This document shows positions 44,979 through 53,783 of a stretch of 64,000 nt of DNA, piece by piece; within the stretch, counting starts at the first letter, position 1; each line of letters starts with the position of its first letter. The notes beneath the pieces are model-generated. The model saw nothing but the letters and a program-made list of their open reading frames with translations, searched no databases and had not been told where the DNA came from. Source of the stretch: Xylanivirga thermophila (GTDB taxonomy: Bacteria; Bacillota; Clostridia; Caldicoprobacterales; Xylanivirgaceae); contig NZ_RXHQ01000003.1 of the NCBI RefSeq assembly GCF_004138105.1, forward strand, positions 124,001 to 188,000. The letters are read 5' to 3'. Position numbers and translations under genes: made by a program.

Positions 44979-45945
44979 TAAATATGTATTAGGAATAGAT
45001 ACCAGCTGCTATACTACATCGATATCAGTTGTGGATTTGAAACAAAATATTGTATTCAACGAAAGGATTTTATTAGATGTAGGATTGGGCAAAGTAGGAT
45101 TGCAGCAATCAGAAGGTGTGTTTAAACATATTAATAACATTCCTGTTATTATCAATAAATTAATGAGCATTATAGATAGAAATAGTATAGTAGCAGTTTG
45201 TAGTAGTATACAACCTCGCCCATATGAAAGTTCATATATGCCAGTTTTTAAAGTATCGTATGCTATGGGAAAAGTTATATCTGATATATTAAATATACCT
45301 TTTTATACTGCCAGCCATCAGGAAGGGCATATTATGGCTGGTCATTTTTCTGCAAAGGGTCCTAATGTAAATACCTTTTTAGCTGTTCATCTGTCTGGAG
45401 GTACATCAGAATTACTATACGTAAACGATTGTAAGATAGGGTATGATATAAAAATTATAGGTAATACCCAAGATCTGAATGCAGGACAGTTTGTAGATAG
45501 ATTAGGTGTGGAAATGGGACTGCCATTCCCTGCTGGACCCTATTTAGAGAAGTTAGCAGATAAAGGAGAAGAGGGCGGAAACATTATTCCATCATTTGTA
45601 AGAAATCTGACTATTGGATTTTCAGGTGCCGAAACTCATGCAAAAAAGCTGTTAAAGCAAGGGAAACGAAAACAAGATATTGCTCTGTCAATTTATAATT
45701 GTCTTGTAAAGACATTGGAAAAATGGATATATAATGGTGTACTATATACTGGTATAAATAATGTATTGGTAGTAGGTGGAGTATCTTCAAGCAATATTAT
45801 TCGTAAAAAGCTTTCAGATAAGTTAGAAAAGCGGAATCCTGATATAAAACTTTTTTTTGCAGATCCTGAATTATCTACGGACAATGCTGAAGGTATTGCA
45901 CTGTTAGGGGTAAAAAAATATATACATGATAAAAACATTTTATAG
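44968..45945 (+). CDS. TsaD-like (M22/Kae1 family) protein
   Basis: An ASKHA-fold protein of about 325 residues related to TsaD, the enzyme that makes t6A37 in tRNA. The phosphate loop GIDTSCYTTSISVV, the metal-binding HQEGH (HxExH), the HLSGGTSEL loop and LSTDNAEGIALLG are retained. It differs from true TsaD by its position between nusB and folD and by a divergent N-terminal half, so I regard it as a paralogue with an unproven role. ATG 44968 overlaps the nusB end. A GTG at 44956 is in frame. Confidence 0.8.
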   Translation: MCNDKYVLGIDTSCYTTSISVVDLKQNIVFNERILLDVGLGKVGLQQSEGVFKHINNIPVIINKLMSIIDRNSIVAVCSSIQPRPYESSYMPVFKVSYAMGKVISDILNIPFYTASHQEGHIMAGHFSAKGPNVNTFLAVHLSGGTSELLYVNDCKIGYDIKIIGNTQDLNAGQFVDRLGVEMGLPFPAGPYLEKLADKGEEGGNIIPSFVRNLTIGFSGAETHAKKLLKQGKRKQDIALSIYNCLVKTLEKWIYNGVLYTGINNVLVVGGVSSSNIIRKKLSDKLEKRNPDIKLFFADPELSTDNAEGIALLGVKKYIHDKNIL

Positions 45946-45958
45946 AGGGGGGTTTCTT

Positions 45959-46810
45959 TTGGAAACAAAAATAATAGATGGTAGAGTATTATCTGATCAG
46001 CTACGCAAATCCATAAAGCAAAAAGTTTGTGAATTAAGGCAAAATAATATTATGCCTGGATTAACGGTTATATTAGTAGGTGATGACCCAGCGTCACAGA
46101 TATATGTTAGAAATAAGAAGCGGGCATGTGAGCAAGTAGGAATAAACTCCAATGTTATAAGATTAGATAATAATATAACTGAATATGAACTATTGGGAAA
46201 AATACATGATCTAAATGAAGATCCCTCTGTTCATGGTATATTAGTTCAACTCCCATTACCTAGTCATATTTCATCTGAAAGAATAATAAACACAATAGAT
46301 CCAAGTAAAGACGTCGATGGATTTCATCCAGTTAATGCAGGAAAACTGTTAGCTGGACAGCCCTACTTAGCACCTTGTACTCCACGTGGGATTATCAAGT
46401 TGATTGAATCTACTGGCGAGGATATATCTGGAAAACACGCTGTAGTTATAGGAAGGAGTAATATAGTTGGTAAGCCAGTTAGTATTATGTTATTGCAAAA
46501 AAATGCTACTGTCACAATATGTCATTCTAAAACTATAGAATTAGACAAAATTGCAAGACAAGGTGATATACTGGTAGTTGCTATGGGAAGGCCACAAAGT
46601 ATTACAGATAAATACATAAAAACAGGTGCTATTGTTATTGATGTAGGTACATCAAGGGTAAACGGAAAATTGTTAGGTGATGTAGTATTTCAAGCTGCAA
46701 AAGGTAAAGCAGGATGGATTACTCCTGTACCAGGCGGGGTAGGACCTATGACCATAACCATGCTTCTTGAAAACACTATCTTGGCTGCACAGAGTAGTTC
46801 AGTTTTATGA
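45959..46810 (+). CDS. folD: Methylenetetrahydrofolate dehydrogenase/cyclohydrolase FolD
   Basis: FolD interconverts 5,10-methylene-, methenyl- and 10-formyl-THF. The catalytic SQIYVRNKKRACEQVGI (Tyr and Lys), HGILVQLPLPSHI, PSKDVDGFHPVNAG and VIGRSNIVGKPVS segments are present, ending with ITPVPGGVGPMTITMLLENT. The length is 283 residues from TTG 45959, which is preceded by GAGGGGGG. The xseA start overlaps its stop by four bases. Confidence 0.95.
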   Translation: METKIIDGRVLSDQLRKSIKQKVCELRQNNIMPGLTVILVGDDPASQIYVRNKKRACEQVGINSNVIRLDNNITEYELLGKIHDLNEDPSVHGILVQLPLPSHISSERIINTIDPSKDVDGFHPVNAGKLLAGQPYLAPCTPRGIIKLIESTGEDISGKHAVVIGRSNIVGKPVSIMLLQKNATVTICHSKTIELDKIARQGDILVVAMGRPQSITDKYIKTGAIVIDVGTSRVNGKLLGDVVFQAAKGKAGWITPVPGGVGPMTITMLLENTILAAQSSSVL

Positions 46811-48021
46811 TAGATAGAATAGTTTTTTCCGTTTATCAAATTAATAAGTATGTAAAGGAAACATTAGATTATGACCCCATATTGCAAAATGTATGGATAA
46901 GAGGGGAAATTTCCAATTTTAAATGGCATTCCTCAGGACATATGTACTTTACACTAAAGGACAAATCTGCTAAAGTTCGATGTGTTATGTTTAAGCAAAA
47001 AAACCATACATTAGATTTTATACCTCGTGATGGTATGGCAGTGATCTTATTGGGGGGAATATCGCTTTATTCTCAGGAAGGACAGTATCAAGTATATGTA
47101 GATTATATGGAACAAGACGGGCTAGGTAAATTGTATGCTGAATTTTTAAAACTTAAAGATCGTTTACAAAAAGAAGGACTATTTGATACCAAGTTAAAAA
47201 AACAAATTCCATTTTTCCCGACAAAAGTGGCTGTAGTCACATCTCATACTGGGGCAGCAGTACAAGATATTATAGATGTAATGCATAGAAGATGTCCAAT
47301 GACAGATATTTTTGTAGTGCCTGTATTAGTGCAAGGAAAAAATGCTTCTAAACAAATAGCAGCTGCATTAGATTATATAAATACTAGAAGTGATATAGAT
47401 GTCATAATCTTAGCAAGAGGAGGAGGTTCTATAGAAGAATTGTGGGCATTTAACGAGGAACAGACGGCATATGCAATATATCACTCCCACATACCTGTCA
47501 TATCGGGTATAGGCCACGAAACCGATTTTACTATTGCAGATTTTGTATCTGATTTAAGGGCTCCCACTCCGTCTGCTGCTGCTGAAATAGCAGTACCAGA
47601 TTTGAATAATATCATGGATCAAATGGAGAACTTAACATTTAGAGCTATTAAAGCCATTAGTAGAGATATAGATGATAAAAGACAATATATAGATACTTTT
47701 TTGAATAATTATATTATAAAATATCCACAAAGATTTGTTGATCAAAGATATATGCAAGTAGATTTTTTATATTCTCAATTATATAGTTTTATAAATACGA
47801 TTTTATCTAATAAAAAACACAAACTTTCCAGTATAGCAGGAGCATTAGAAGCCTTGAGCCCTCTATCCATACTTGCAAGAGGTTATGCACAAATTAATAA
47901 GATAGGGTATAATAATAATCCTATATGCAGTATAAAGCAGTTACATTCTGGTGACAATGTGCAATTATGTCTGCACGATGGTAAGGCCATATGTTATATA
48001 GATAAAATAATGGGAGGATAA
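46807..48021 (+). CDS. xseA: Exodeoxyribonuclease VII large subunit
   Basis: The catalytic subunit of ExoVII, a single-strand DNA exonuclease. The N-terminal OB-fold has NVWIRGEISNFKWHSSGHMYFTLKD. The central domain has VVTSHTGAAVQDII, DVIILARGGGSIEELWAFNEE, and GIGHETDFTIADFVSDLRAPTPSAAAE; a coiled-coil and a short C-terminal ARGYAQ segment follow. The length is 404 residues. It begins within the folD stop and is followed by xseB after four bases. Confidence 0.96.
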   Translation: MIDRIVFSVYQINKYVKETLDYDPILQNVWIRGEISNFKWHSSGHMYFTLKDKSAKVRCVMFKQKNHTLDFIPRDGMAVILLGGISLYSQEGQYQVYVDYMEQDGLGKLYAEFLKLKDRLQKEGLFDTKLKKQIPFFPTKVAVVTSHTGAAVQDIIDVMHRRCPMTDIFVVPVLVQGKNASKQIAAALDYINTRSDIDVIILARGGGSIEELWAFNEEQTAYAIYHSHIPVISGIGHETDFTIADFVSDLRAPTPSAAAEIAVPDLNNIMDQMENLTFRAIKAISRDIDDKRQYIDTFLNNYIIKYPQRFVDQRYMQVDFLYSQLYSFINTILSNKKHKLSSIAGALEALSPLSILARGYAQINKIGYNNNPICSIKQLHSGDNVQLCLHDGKAICYIDKIMGG

Positions 48022-48025
48022 TATT

Positions 48026-48277
48026 ATGGATAATTCTACATTTGAGAGTGCATTATCTAGATTAGAATATATAGTAAAAAAATTAGAATCTGAAAATTTG
48101 ACATTGGATGAATCTTTAAAGCTTTTTGAAGAAGGTGTAAAATTATCTGCTTACTGTAATGAAAAACTAGATAAGGCTCAAGGGAAGGTTACTATTCTGA
48201 CCAAAAATATTTCTGGGGAATTAAGCGAGGAACCATTTAATACAAAATATAAGGAGAATATAGAAGATGACATTTAA
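48026..48277 (+). CDS. xseB: Exodeoxyribonuclease VII small subunit
   Basis: The 83-residue small subunit: FESALSRLEYIVKKLESENLTLDESLKLFEEGVKLSAYCNEKLDKAQGKV forms the two-helix hairpin that decorates the XseA coiled-coil. GGGAGGATA precedes the ATG. Its end overlaps ispA by 11 bases. Confidence 0.95.
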   Translation: MDNSTFESALSRLEYIVKKLESENLTLDESLKLFEEGVKLSAYCNEKLDKAQGKVTILTKNISGELSEEPFNTKYKENIEDDI

Positions 48278-49157
48278 AGAACAGTATAGTAAAAAGTTAA
48301 ATATGGTAAATAATAAGATCAATTTATTTATAGAAGCTGATGCTCATTATTCCGATATTCTCATAGATGCTATGAAATACAGCCTAAATGCTGGCGGAAA
48401 AAGGTTAAGACCTATTTTATTGTTGTCAGCCCATGAACTTTTGGATGGAAATTTAGATGAATCTTTACCTATAGCATGTGCTTTGGAAATGATTCATACC
48501 TATTCCCTAATTCATGATGATCTTCCTGCCATGGATAATGATGATTTTAGACGTGGCAAACCTACCAATCATAGGATTTATGGAGAAGCAGTTGCCATAT
48601 TAGCAGGCGATGCACTTTTAAATAGATCATATGAAATTATGATTCAAAATAGTATAGCATATCAAATGAAATTGCCATACCATACGGCCGCAATACAGAT
48701 TATTGCAAAGGCTGCAGGAATGCATGGGATGATAGGAGGACAGGTAGCGGATATTGAGTACCAAGCTAATGATTTGGATGATGATGCTATAAGATACATA
48801 CATACACATAAAACAGGAGCTCTTATAACTGCTTCTCTTATGGCTGGTGCGATTCTAGAAAATCCAAACCAAACAACATTGAACTCTATAAAAACTTATG
48901 GTGAAAAACTTGGTTTGGCATTTCAAATAACAGATGATATTCTAGATGTAGTTGGTGACTTGCGATTAATTGGTAAACAGCCTGGCAGTGATTTAGTGCA
49001 ACAAAAGTTGACATACCCCAAAATATATGGTCTGGAGAATTCACAAAAGATGGCTAAAAATTTGGTAGATGAAGCAATTAGCTATTTAGATATATTTGGG
49101 TCAAAGGCAGATTTTCTAAAAGATATAGCCAATCATATGTTAGAGAGGCAATGCTGA
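48267..49157 (+). CDS. ispA: Farnesyl (polyprenyl) diphosphate synthase
   Basis: A trans-prenyltransferase of 296 residues that condenses IPP with allylic diphosphates. The first Asp-rich motif is HDDLPAMDNDDFRRGKPT, the second ITDDILDVVGD; LNAGGKRLRPILL and GQVADIE are also conserved. Together with dxs downstream it flanks the OLE RNA/oapA pair with isoprenoid genes. GGAGAA precedes the ATG, inside xseB. Confidence 0.95.
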   Translation: MTFKEQYSKKLNMVNNKINLFIEADAHYSDILIDAMKYSLNAGGKRLRPILLLSAHELLDGNLDESLPIACALEMIHTYSLIHDDLPAMDNDDFRRGKPTNHRIYGEAVAILAGDALLNRSYEIMIQNSIAYQMKLPYHTAAIQIIAKAAGMHGMIGGQVADIEYQANDLDDDAIRYIHTHKTGALITASLMAGAILENPNQTTLNSIKTYGEKLGLAFQITDDILDVVGDLRLIGKQPGSDLVQQKLTYPKIYGLENSQKMAKNLVDEAISYLDIFGSKADFLKDIANHMLERQC

Positions 49158-49169
49158 GGAGAGATTGAA

Positions 49170-49613
49170 GTGAATTCATGGAAGCAATTATTTTCTAATA
49201 ATATATTATGGATAAGCATATTAGCATGGTTTATAGCTCAGTCATTAAAGGTAATAATAACGCTTATAACTGTAAGAAAACTCGATATAAAACGGTTTGT
49301 AGGTTCAGGTGGTATGCCAAGTTCCCATTCTGCATTTGTAGTTTCATTAGCAGTATCCATAGGTGAAACTCAAGGATATAATTCACCAATGTTTGCACTA
49401 GCTGCAACTTTTGCCATGATCGTAATGTATGATGCAGCTGGTGTTAGGAGAGCAGCAGGAAAACAGGCAGCGGTGCTAAATGATATTTTAGCACAATTAC
49501 AATCTAAAAGAGGGGTTTCAGATAAAAAATTAAAAGAGCTTATAGGTCATACCCCCATAGAAGTAATTATAGGCGCATTATTGGGAATACTTATTGCTAA
49601 ACTAGCATTTTAA
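49170..49613 (+). CDS. Divergent PAP2 family membrane protein (YuiD-like)
   Basis: A 147-residue membrane protein of the DUF212/divergent PAP2 family: WISILAWFIAQSLKVIITL, then FVGSGGMPSSHSAFVVSLA (the acid-phosphatase-like SSHS motif) and VMYDAAGVRRAAGKQAAVLNDI. It may act on lipid diphosphates, which would suit its place after ispA; activity is unproven. The GTG start follows GAGGAGAG. It is followed by the OLE RNA promoter. Confidence 0.9.
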   Translation: MNSWKQLFSNNILWISILAWFIAQSLKVIITLITVRKLDIKRFVGSGGMPSSHSAFVVSLAVSIGETQGYNSPMFALAATFAMIVMYDAAGVRRAAGKQAAVLNDILAQLQSKRGVSDKKLKELIGHTPIEVIIGALLGILIAKLAF

Positions 49614-49618
49614 ACCAC

Positions 49619-49646
49619 TTGCATAAAATAATAAATATGTTATAAT
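49619..49646 (+). promoter_or_regulatory. Promoter of the OLE RNA
   Basis: TTGCAT at 49619-49624, 16 bases, then a perfect TATAAT at 49641-49646, starting at the last codon of the upstream gene. It predicts a start near 49653, at the first conserved bases of the RNA. Confidence 0.65.
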
Positions 49647-49652
49647 ATTTTT

Positions 49653-50235
49653 TCTGGTGGCACAGTATTCTAGTCAACCCAGCCAATTTTGAAGACGGGG
49701 CTAAAAATCCGTTAAGGGCACATCGATGAAGTTCCTGGTGCTGGCTTTCGACGCCCAGTCGAGGGTTGGTGCTGGGAGTTAAGAAAGAAGGGCGATCTGC
49801 AATGGCATGCAGGCGATGACCCAGCTTTCGTGGAGACCCAAGTTGGTGGTTACTATGCTACTACTTGGGATTAAACCTGTATTGCGGCTTAATGTGCTGT
49901 GTACAGTGTAGCCTGCCTTGAAGTGATATGGGTGGATTAATAGATCATGTAAACATTTAATCGGCCAATTGAATGTTTACTATTGCTATATGAAACCTAT
50001 GTTGCAATAGAGGCTAGAAATTGGTATGGCTGTTAGGGAAAGCCTCTAGACTGTTATTATTAAGATGAGTTGGGGATTACAGTGTGGTTTAAAAGGCGAT
50101 CCAGTTTTATCACTGGTGACATGATAAGATGAAATTTAAAGGGAAACCGCTCTTTTGGCGACAGGGAGTATTGCATCGGGAAATCCTACTGGACCTCAAA
50201 CTGCAAAGTTTACCCAACTCATTGCCATCATTTAA
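49653..50235 (+). ncRNA. ole: OLE RNA (ornate large extremophilic RNA)
   Basis: About 580 bases between a YuiD-like gene and oapA lack a convincing protein but have strong RNA structure and higher GC than neighbours. Stems seen include 49837-49843 with 49863-49869, 49949-49957 with 49972-49980 (9 bp), 49980-49986 with 50004-50010, 50008-50015 with 50041-50048 (8 bp), and a 10-bp helix closing the 3' domain, 50065-50074 with 50213-50222. Size, gene order (ispA, RNA, a membrane protein with DxxxD, dxs) and the GGGAAACCGCTC and CATCGGGAAATCC 3' segments fit OLE RNA. In Halalkalibacterium OLE binds OapA at the membrane and matters under cold, alcohol and Mg stress. Recognition is from memory, not from a model search; ends are approximate. 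Confidence 0.9.
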
Positions 50236-50257
50236 TTATTATTGGAGTGGAAATATT

Positions 50258-50860
50258 TTGAGTAAATTTAATAATAAGACTTTTAATAAAAGCAAGCATA
50301 AGTGGATATTGCAAATATCTATTACTACAATATTATTATCTTACATATTTAGTATGTTTTCTGAAAATATAGTAGCTAAATTCAATCTTTTATGGGCCTT
50401 ATTGTCTATACTTTTTATTATAGCTATAGGCGTAATTTTTGATCTAATAGGGGTAGCTGTTACATTTGCTTCTGAGGTACCATTTATTTCTATGGCATCA
50501 AAAAAAATCAAAGGTGCTTCCCAATCTTTGTGGTTAATAAGAAATGCTGACCACGTATCTAGTATTTGTAATGATGTCGTGGGCGATGTATGTGGTATAG
50601 TAAGTGGTTCAGCCGGAGGAATCCTCGTATTAAGGTTGATAGATCTATATACTGGTTTGGATCAAGTGTTTTTGAGCATACTAGTTAGTAGTTGTATTGC
50701 TGCGTTGACAGTTGCAAGTAAAGCTGTGGCTAAAAGTTTTGCTATGAAAAATAACCAAAAAATAGTATATTATGTTGGATACTTTATATCATTTTTTATA
50801 AAAAAAGAAAAAAATAAATCCGATACTAGAAATCATAAAGAGAGAGTGAGGATGTTTTGA
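50258..50860 (+). CDS. oapA: OLE-associated membrane protein OapA
   Basis: A 200-residue polytopic membrane protein expected to bind OLE RNA. Hydrophobic segments lie near 16-34, 44-70, 111-128 and 133-156. A basic loop (SKKIKGASQS, 81-90) and a DVVGD motif (Asp106, Asp110; the DxxxD conserved in OapA) lie between the second and third segments, and the tail is basic. I start at TTG 50258, seven bases after GGAGTGG. The frame stays open upstream to an ATG at 50129, but those 43 codons lie inside the RNA and look non-protein-like. dxs overlaps the stop by four bases. Confidence 0.9.
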   Translation: MSKFNNKTFNKSKHKWILQISITTILLSYIFSMFSENIVAKFNLLWALLSILFIIAIGVIFDLIGVAVTFASEVPFISMASKKIKGASQSLWLIRNADHVSSICNDVVGDVCGIVSGSAGGILVLRLIDLYTGLDQVFLSILVSSCIAALTVASKAVAKSFAMKNNQKIVYYVGYFISFFIKKEKNKSDTRNHKERVRMF

Positions 50861-52758
50861 GTACATATCCTTTATTAAATTCTATAAATTCTCCCCTTGA
50901 TATAAAGGAACTTAATATAGAACAGCTAAATGTTCTATCAGAGGAAATTAGACAATTTATTATTAAAAATGTATCTATAACTGGTGGACATCTGGCTTCA
51001 AATCTTGGTGTCATTGAGATTACATTGGCTTTACATTATGTTTTTGATAGTCCTTTTGATAAAATAATATGGGATGTGGGACATCAGGCATATGTACATA
51101 AAATATTAACACAAAGAAAGGATATGTTTGACTCTCTACGACAATATGGCGGTATAAGTGGATTCCCCAAAAGATCTGAAAGTGTTCATGATATATTTGA
51201 AACGGGGCATAGTAGTACTTCTATTTCTGCTGCGTTAGGCATATCTAGAGCAAGGGATATAAAAGGTGAAAAGGGAAAAGTGATAGCCGTGATAGGTGAT
51301 GGAGCATTAACGGGAGGCATGGCTTTTGAAGCCTTGAACGATGCGGGACATTCTAAAACAGATATAATTATTGTATTAAATGACAATGAAATGTCCATTT
51401 CAAGAAATGTAGGTGCAGTTTCTGCCCACCTTTCTAAAATTCGTTCAAGTCCTAAATATAGTAGAATGAAAAAAGATGTAAAATCCTTTTTGAATTGGAT
51501 CCCCTTTATAGGAAAACCAATGGCTAGGGGAATAGAGCGATTAAAAAATAGTTTTAAATATCTCTTAGTACCTGGAGTCATTTTTGAGGAATTGGGATTT
51601 ACTTATATGGGTCCAATAGATGGACATGATATAGAAACATTAATAAGGGTTATTAAAAGAGCCTCGAATATGCATGGACCAGTGCTTATTCATACGGTTA
51701 CTAAAAAAGGTAAGGGATATTATTTTGCTGAGAAAAACCCTGAAAAATATCATAGCATAGCACCGTTTAATCCATGCACAGGGGAAGTTATTAAAAAAAA
51801 TACTAAGTTGACATATTCAGAAGTATTTGGAACCAAGTTATTAGATATAGCGAGCAAAAATGATAAAATAGTTGCTGTAACTGCAGCTATGCCAGAAGGT
51901 ACTGGACTTAAGGAATTTAAAAGTAAATTTCCTAGTAGATTTTTTGATGTGGGTATAGCTGAGCAGCATGCAGTAACCATGGCAGCAGGACTGGCTGTAG
52001 GTGGGTTAAAACCATATGTAGCAATTTATTCTACTTTTCTACAACGGGCATATGATCAAATTTTACATGATGTTTGTATGCAAAACTTACCGGTAGTTTT
52101 TGCAATAGATAGGGCTGGATTAGTAGGGAAAGATGGAGAGACTCACCAAGGAATGTTCGATATAAGTTATTTGAGACATATTCCTAATATAACTATAATG
52201 GCCCCAAAAAACTTTTTAGAGTTGGAAGAGATGCTTGATTTTTCATCTAGCTTTAATAGCCCTTTAGCTATTAGATATCCTCGAGGAAGCGATGGGATAC
52301 TTGAAGAAAGTCAAGCACTACCTTTGAATAGTTTACAGTGGGAAATGCTAAAAGAAGGCAAGTCCTTCATAGTTTTAATAGCTGTAGGTAAAATGGTGGA
52401 TATAGCATATCAATCTGCCCAAATTTTGCAAGAAGAATCTATTGATGTAGCTGTTGTAAATGCTAGAATAATAAAACCATTAGATGAAGGATTTTTAACT
52501 AATTTGGCTAAATACTATGATGTTTGGCTTACATTAGAGGATAATGTTGTTAAAGGTGGATTTGGAAGCAGCATAAATGAATTTATAGCCCAAAAAGGAT
52601 ACAATATAACTATGATTAATTATGGTCTACCTGATAAATTTATCACTCATGGCGATGTCAATACATTAATGGAAAATTTAGGACTAGACCCTAAGAGTAT
52701 TGCGTGGCAGATCAAACGTATAATAGGAAAATATGAAGCAAATAGCTACTTTAAATAA
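50857..52758 (+). CDS. dxs: 1-deoxy-D-xylulose-5-phosphate synthase
   Basis: DXS is the thiamine-diphosphate enzyme that starts the MEP isoprenoid pathway from pyruvate and glyceraldehyde-3-phosphate. Motifs: GGHLASNLGVIE, WDVGHQAYVHKILTQR, VIGDGALTGGMAFEALN (ThDP-binding GDG...N), GIAEQHAVTMAAGLA (catalytic Glu) and DRAGLVGKDGETHQGMFD. The length of 633 residues is normal. The TTG start overlaps the oapA stop (TTGA), so its translation is coupled to oapA. Confidence 0.96.
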   Translation: MSTYPLLNSINSPLDIKELNIEQLNVLSEEIRQFIIKNVSITGGHLASNLGVIEITLALHYVFDSPFDKIIWDVGHQAYVHKILTQRKDMFDSLRQYGGISGFPKRSESVHDIFETGHSSTSISAALGISRARDIKGEKGKVIAVIGDGALTGGMAFEALNDAGHSKTDIIIVLNDNEMSISRNVGAVSAHLSKIRSSPKYSRMKKDVKSFLNWIPFIGKPMARGIERLKNSFKYLLVPGVIFEELGFTYMGPIDGHDIETLIRVIKRASNMHGPVLIHTVTKKGKGYYFAEKNPEKYHSIAPFNPCTGEVIKKNTKLTYSEVFGTKLLDIASKNDKIVAVTAAMPEGTGLKEFKSKFPSRFFDVGIAEQHAVTMAAGLAVGGLKPYVAIYSTFLQRAYDQILHDVCMQNLPVVFAIDRAGLVGKDGETHQGMFDISYLRHIPNITIMAPKNFLELEEMLDFSSSFNSPLAIRYPRGSDGILEESQALPLNSLQWEMLKEGKSFIVLIAVGKMVDIAYQSAQILQEESIDVAVVNARIIKPLDEGFLTNLAKYYDVWLTLEDNVVKGGFGSSINEFIAQKGYNITMINYGLPDKFITHGDVNTLMENLGLDPKSIAWQIKRIIGKYEANSYFK

Positions 52759-52900
52759 TCTTATATAATGGCAAAATAAAATTTATATATAAGTACTTCT
52801 AAATTTTTATCTAGCATAGGAGAAAAAAGGTGCATAAGCATTTGCTATGTGGTATACTAACATTTAGTGAAAATAGCAAGATGGTTCAAAGGAGAATGAA

Positions 52901-53764
52901 ATGAAAAAAATAGGTATCATCCCTAATTTAGTCAAAGATGTGATTGGTGTGCAAACACGTATATTAATATCTAAAATATTGTCATATGGTATGGAAGTTT
53001 TTATGATGCCTCAGGTTTTTAATGTTGTAAAAATTGGTAATGCTCTGCCACCTGAGCAATTTTTCAAAATATGTGATGTAATTATGGTGTTAGGCGGGGA
53101 TGGTACTTTTCTACGGGCTGCAAGAAAAGTTGCACCTCATAATTTACCTATACTAGGTATTAATATGGGTAGGTTAGGCTTTTTAACAGAGGTTGAATGG
53201 GCAGAATTAGACAATGCGCTTTTAAATCTTGCGCAAGATCGATATACGATTGAAGAACGGATGATGATTAGAGCATCTCTTGTTAGAAATGGCGACATAT
53301 ATGCCCAATTTGACGCACTTAATGACGTTGCTATAGCAAAGGGATCTTTTGCTAGAATAATACATCTAAATGCTTATATAAATGATAAATTCGTCAATTA
53401 TTATCCAGCCGATGGTTTATTAGTTTCTACTCCAACGGGATCAACTGCATATTCTTTGTCCGCAGGTGGCCCCATTATAAATCCAAATATGGAATGTTTG
53501 TTGCTTACACCGATTTGTCCGCATACAATGGATAGAAGACCTATAGTAACGGATGCAAATGATGAAATAAAGATAGTAGTAACAGATAGTAAACAAGATA
53601 TTTTACTTACGGTAGATGGACAGGACGGAGTTTTACTTATAGAGCATGATGTTATCATAATAAATAAAAGTCGATTAAAAGTCCATTTATTGCATATAAA
53701 TAATCGCAGTTTTTTTGATATATTGAGAAATAAACTTATAGATAGAAAAGATGATGAAGAATGA
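52901..53764 (+). CDS. nadK: NAD kinase
   Basis: NadK phosphorylates NAD to NADP. The GGDG nucleotide motif is in VLGGDGTFLRAARK (near 64-77), followed by GINMGRLGFLTEVE and PTGSTAYSLSAGGPIINP. The length is 287 residues. AAGGAGAATGAA precedes the ATG. The 142-base gap after dxs holds a TATACT at 52853-52858 with an extended TG but no good -35, so a weak promoter is possible. argR begins 20 bases beyond the stop. Confidence 0.95.
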   Translation: MKKIGIIPNLVKDVIGVQTRILISKILSYGMEVFMMPQVFNVVKIGNALPPEQFFKICDVIMVLGGDGTFLRAARKVAPHNLPILGINMGRLGFLTEVEWAELDNALLNLAQDRYTIEERMMIRASLVRNGDIYAQFDALNDVAIAKGSFARIIHLNAYINDKFVNYYPADGLLVSTPTGSTAYSLSAGGPIINPNMECLLLTPICPHTMDRRPIVTDANDEIKIVVTDSKQDILLTVDGQDGVLLIEHDVIIINKSRLKVHLLHINNRSFFDILRNKLIDRKDDEE

Positions 53765-53783
53765 AAGGAGGGTATCTCTGGGA

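Noticed and set aside
49620-50250. Group II intron, tmRNA or RNase P RNA as explanations of the structured region
   Set aside because: No intron domain V, no tag frame with CCA-like ends, and no RNase P conserved core were seen; gene order points to OLE.
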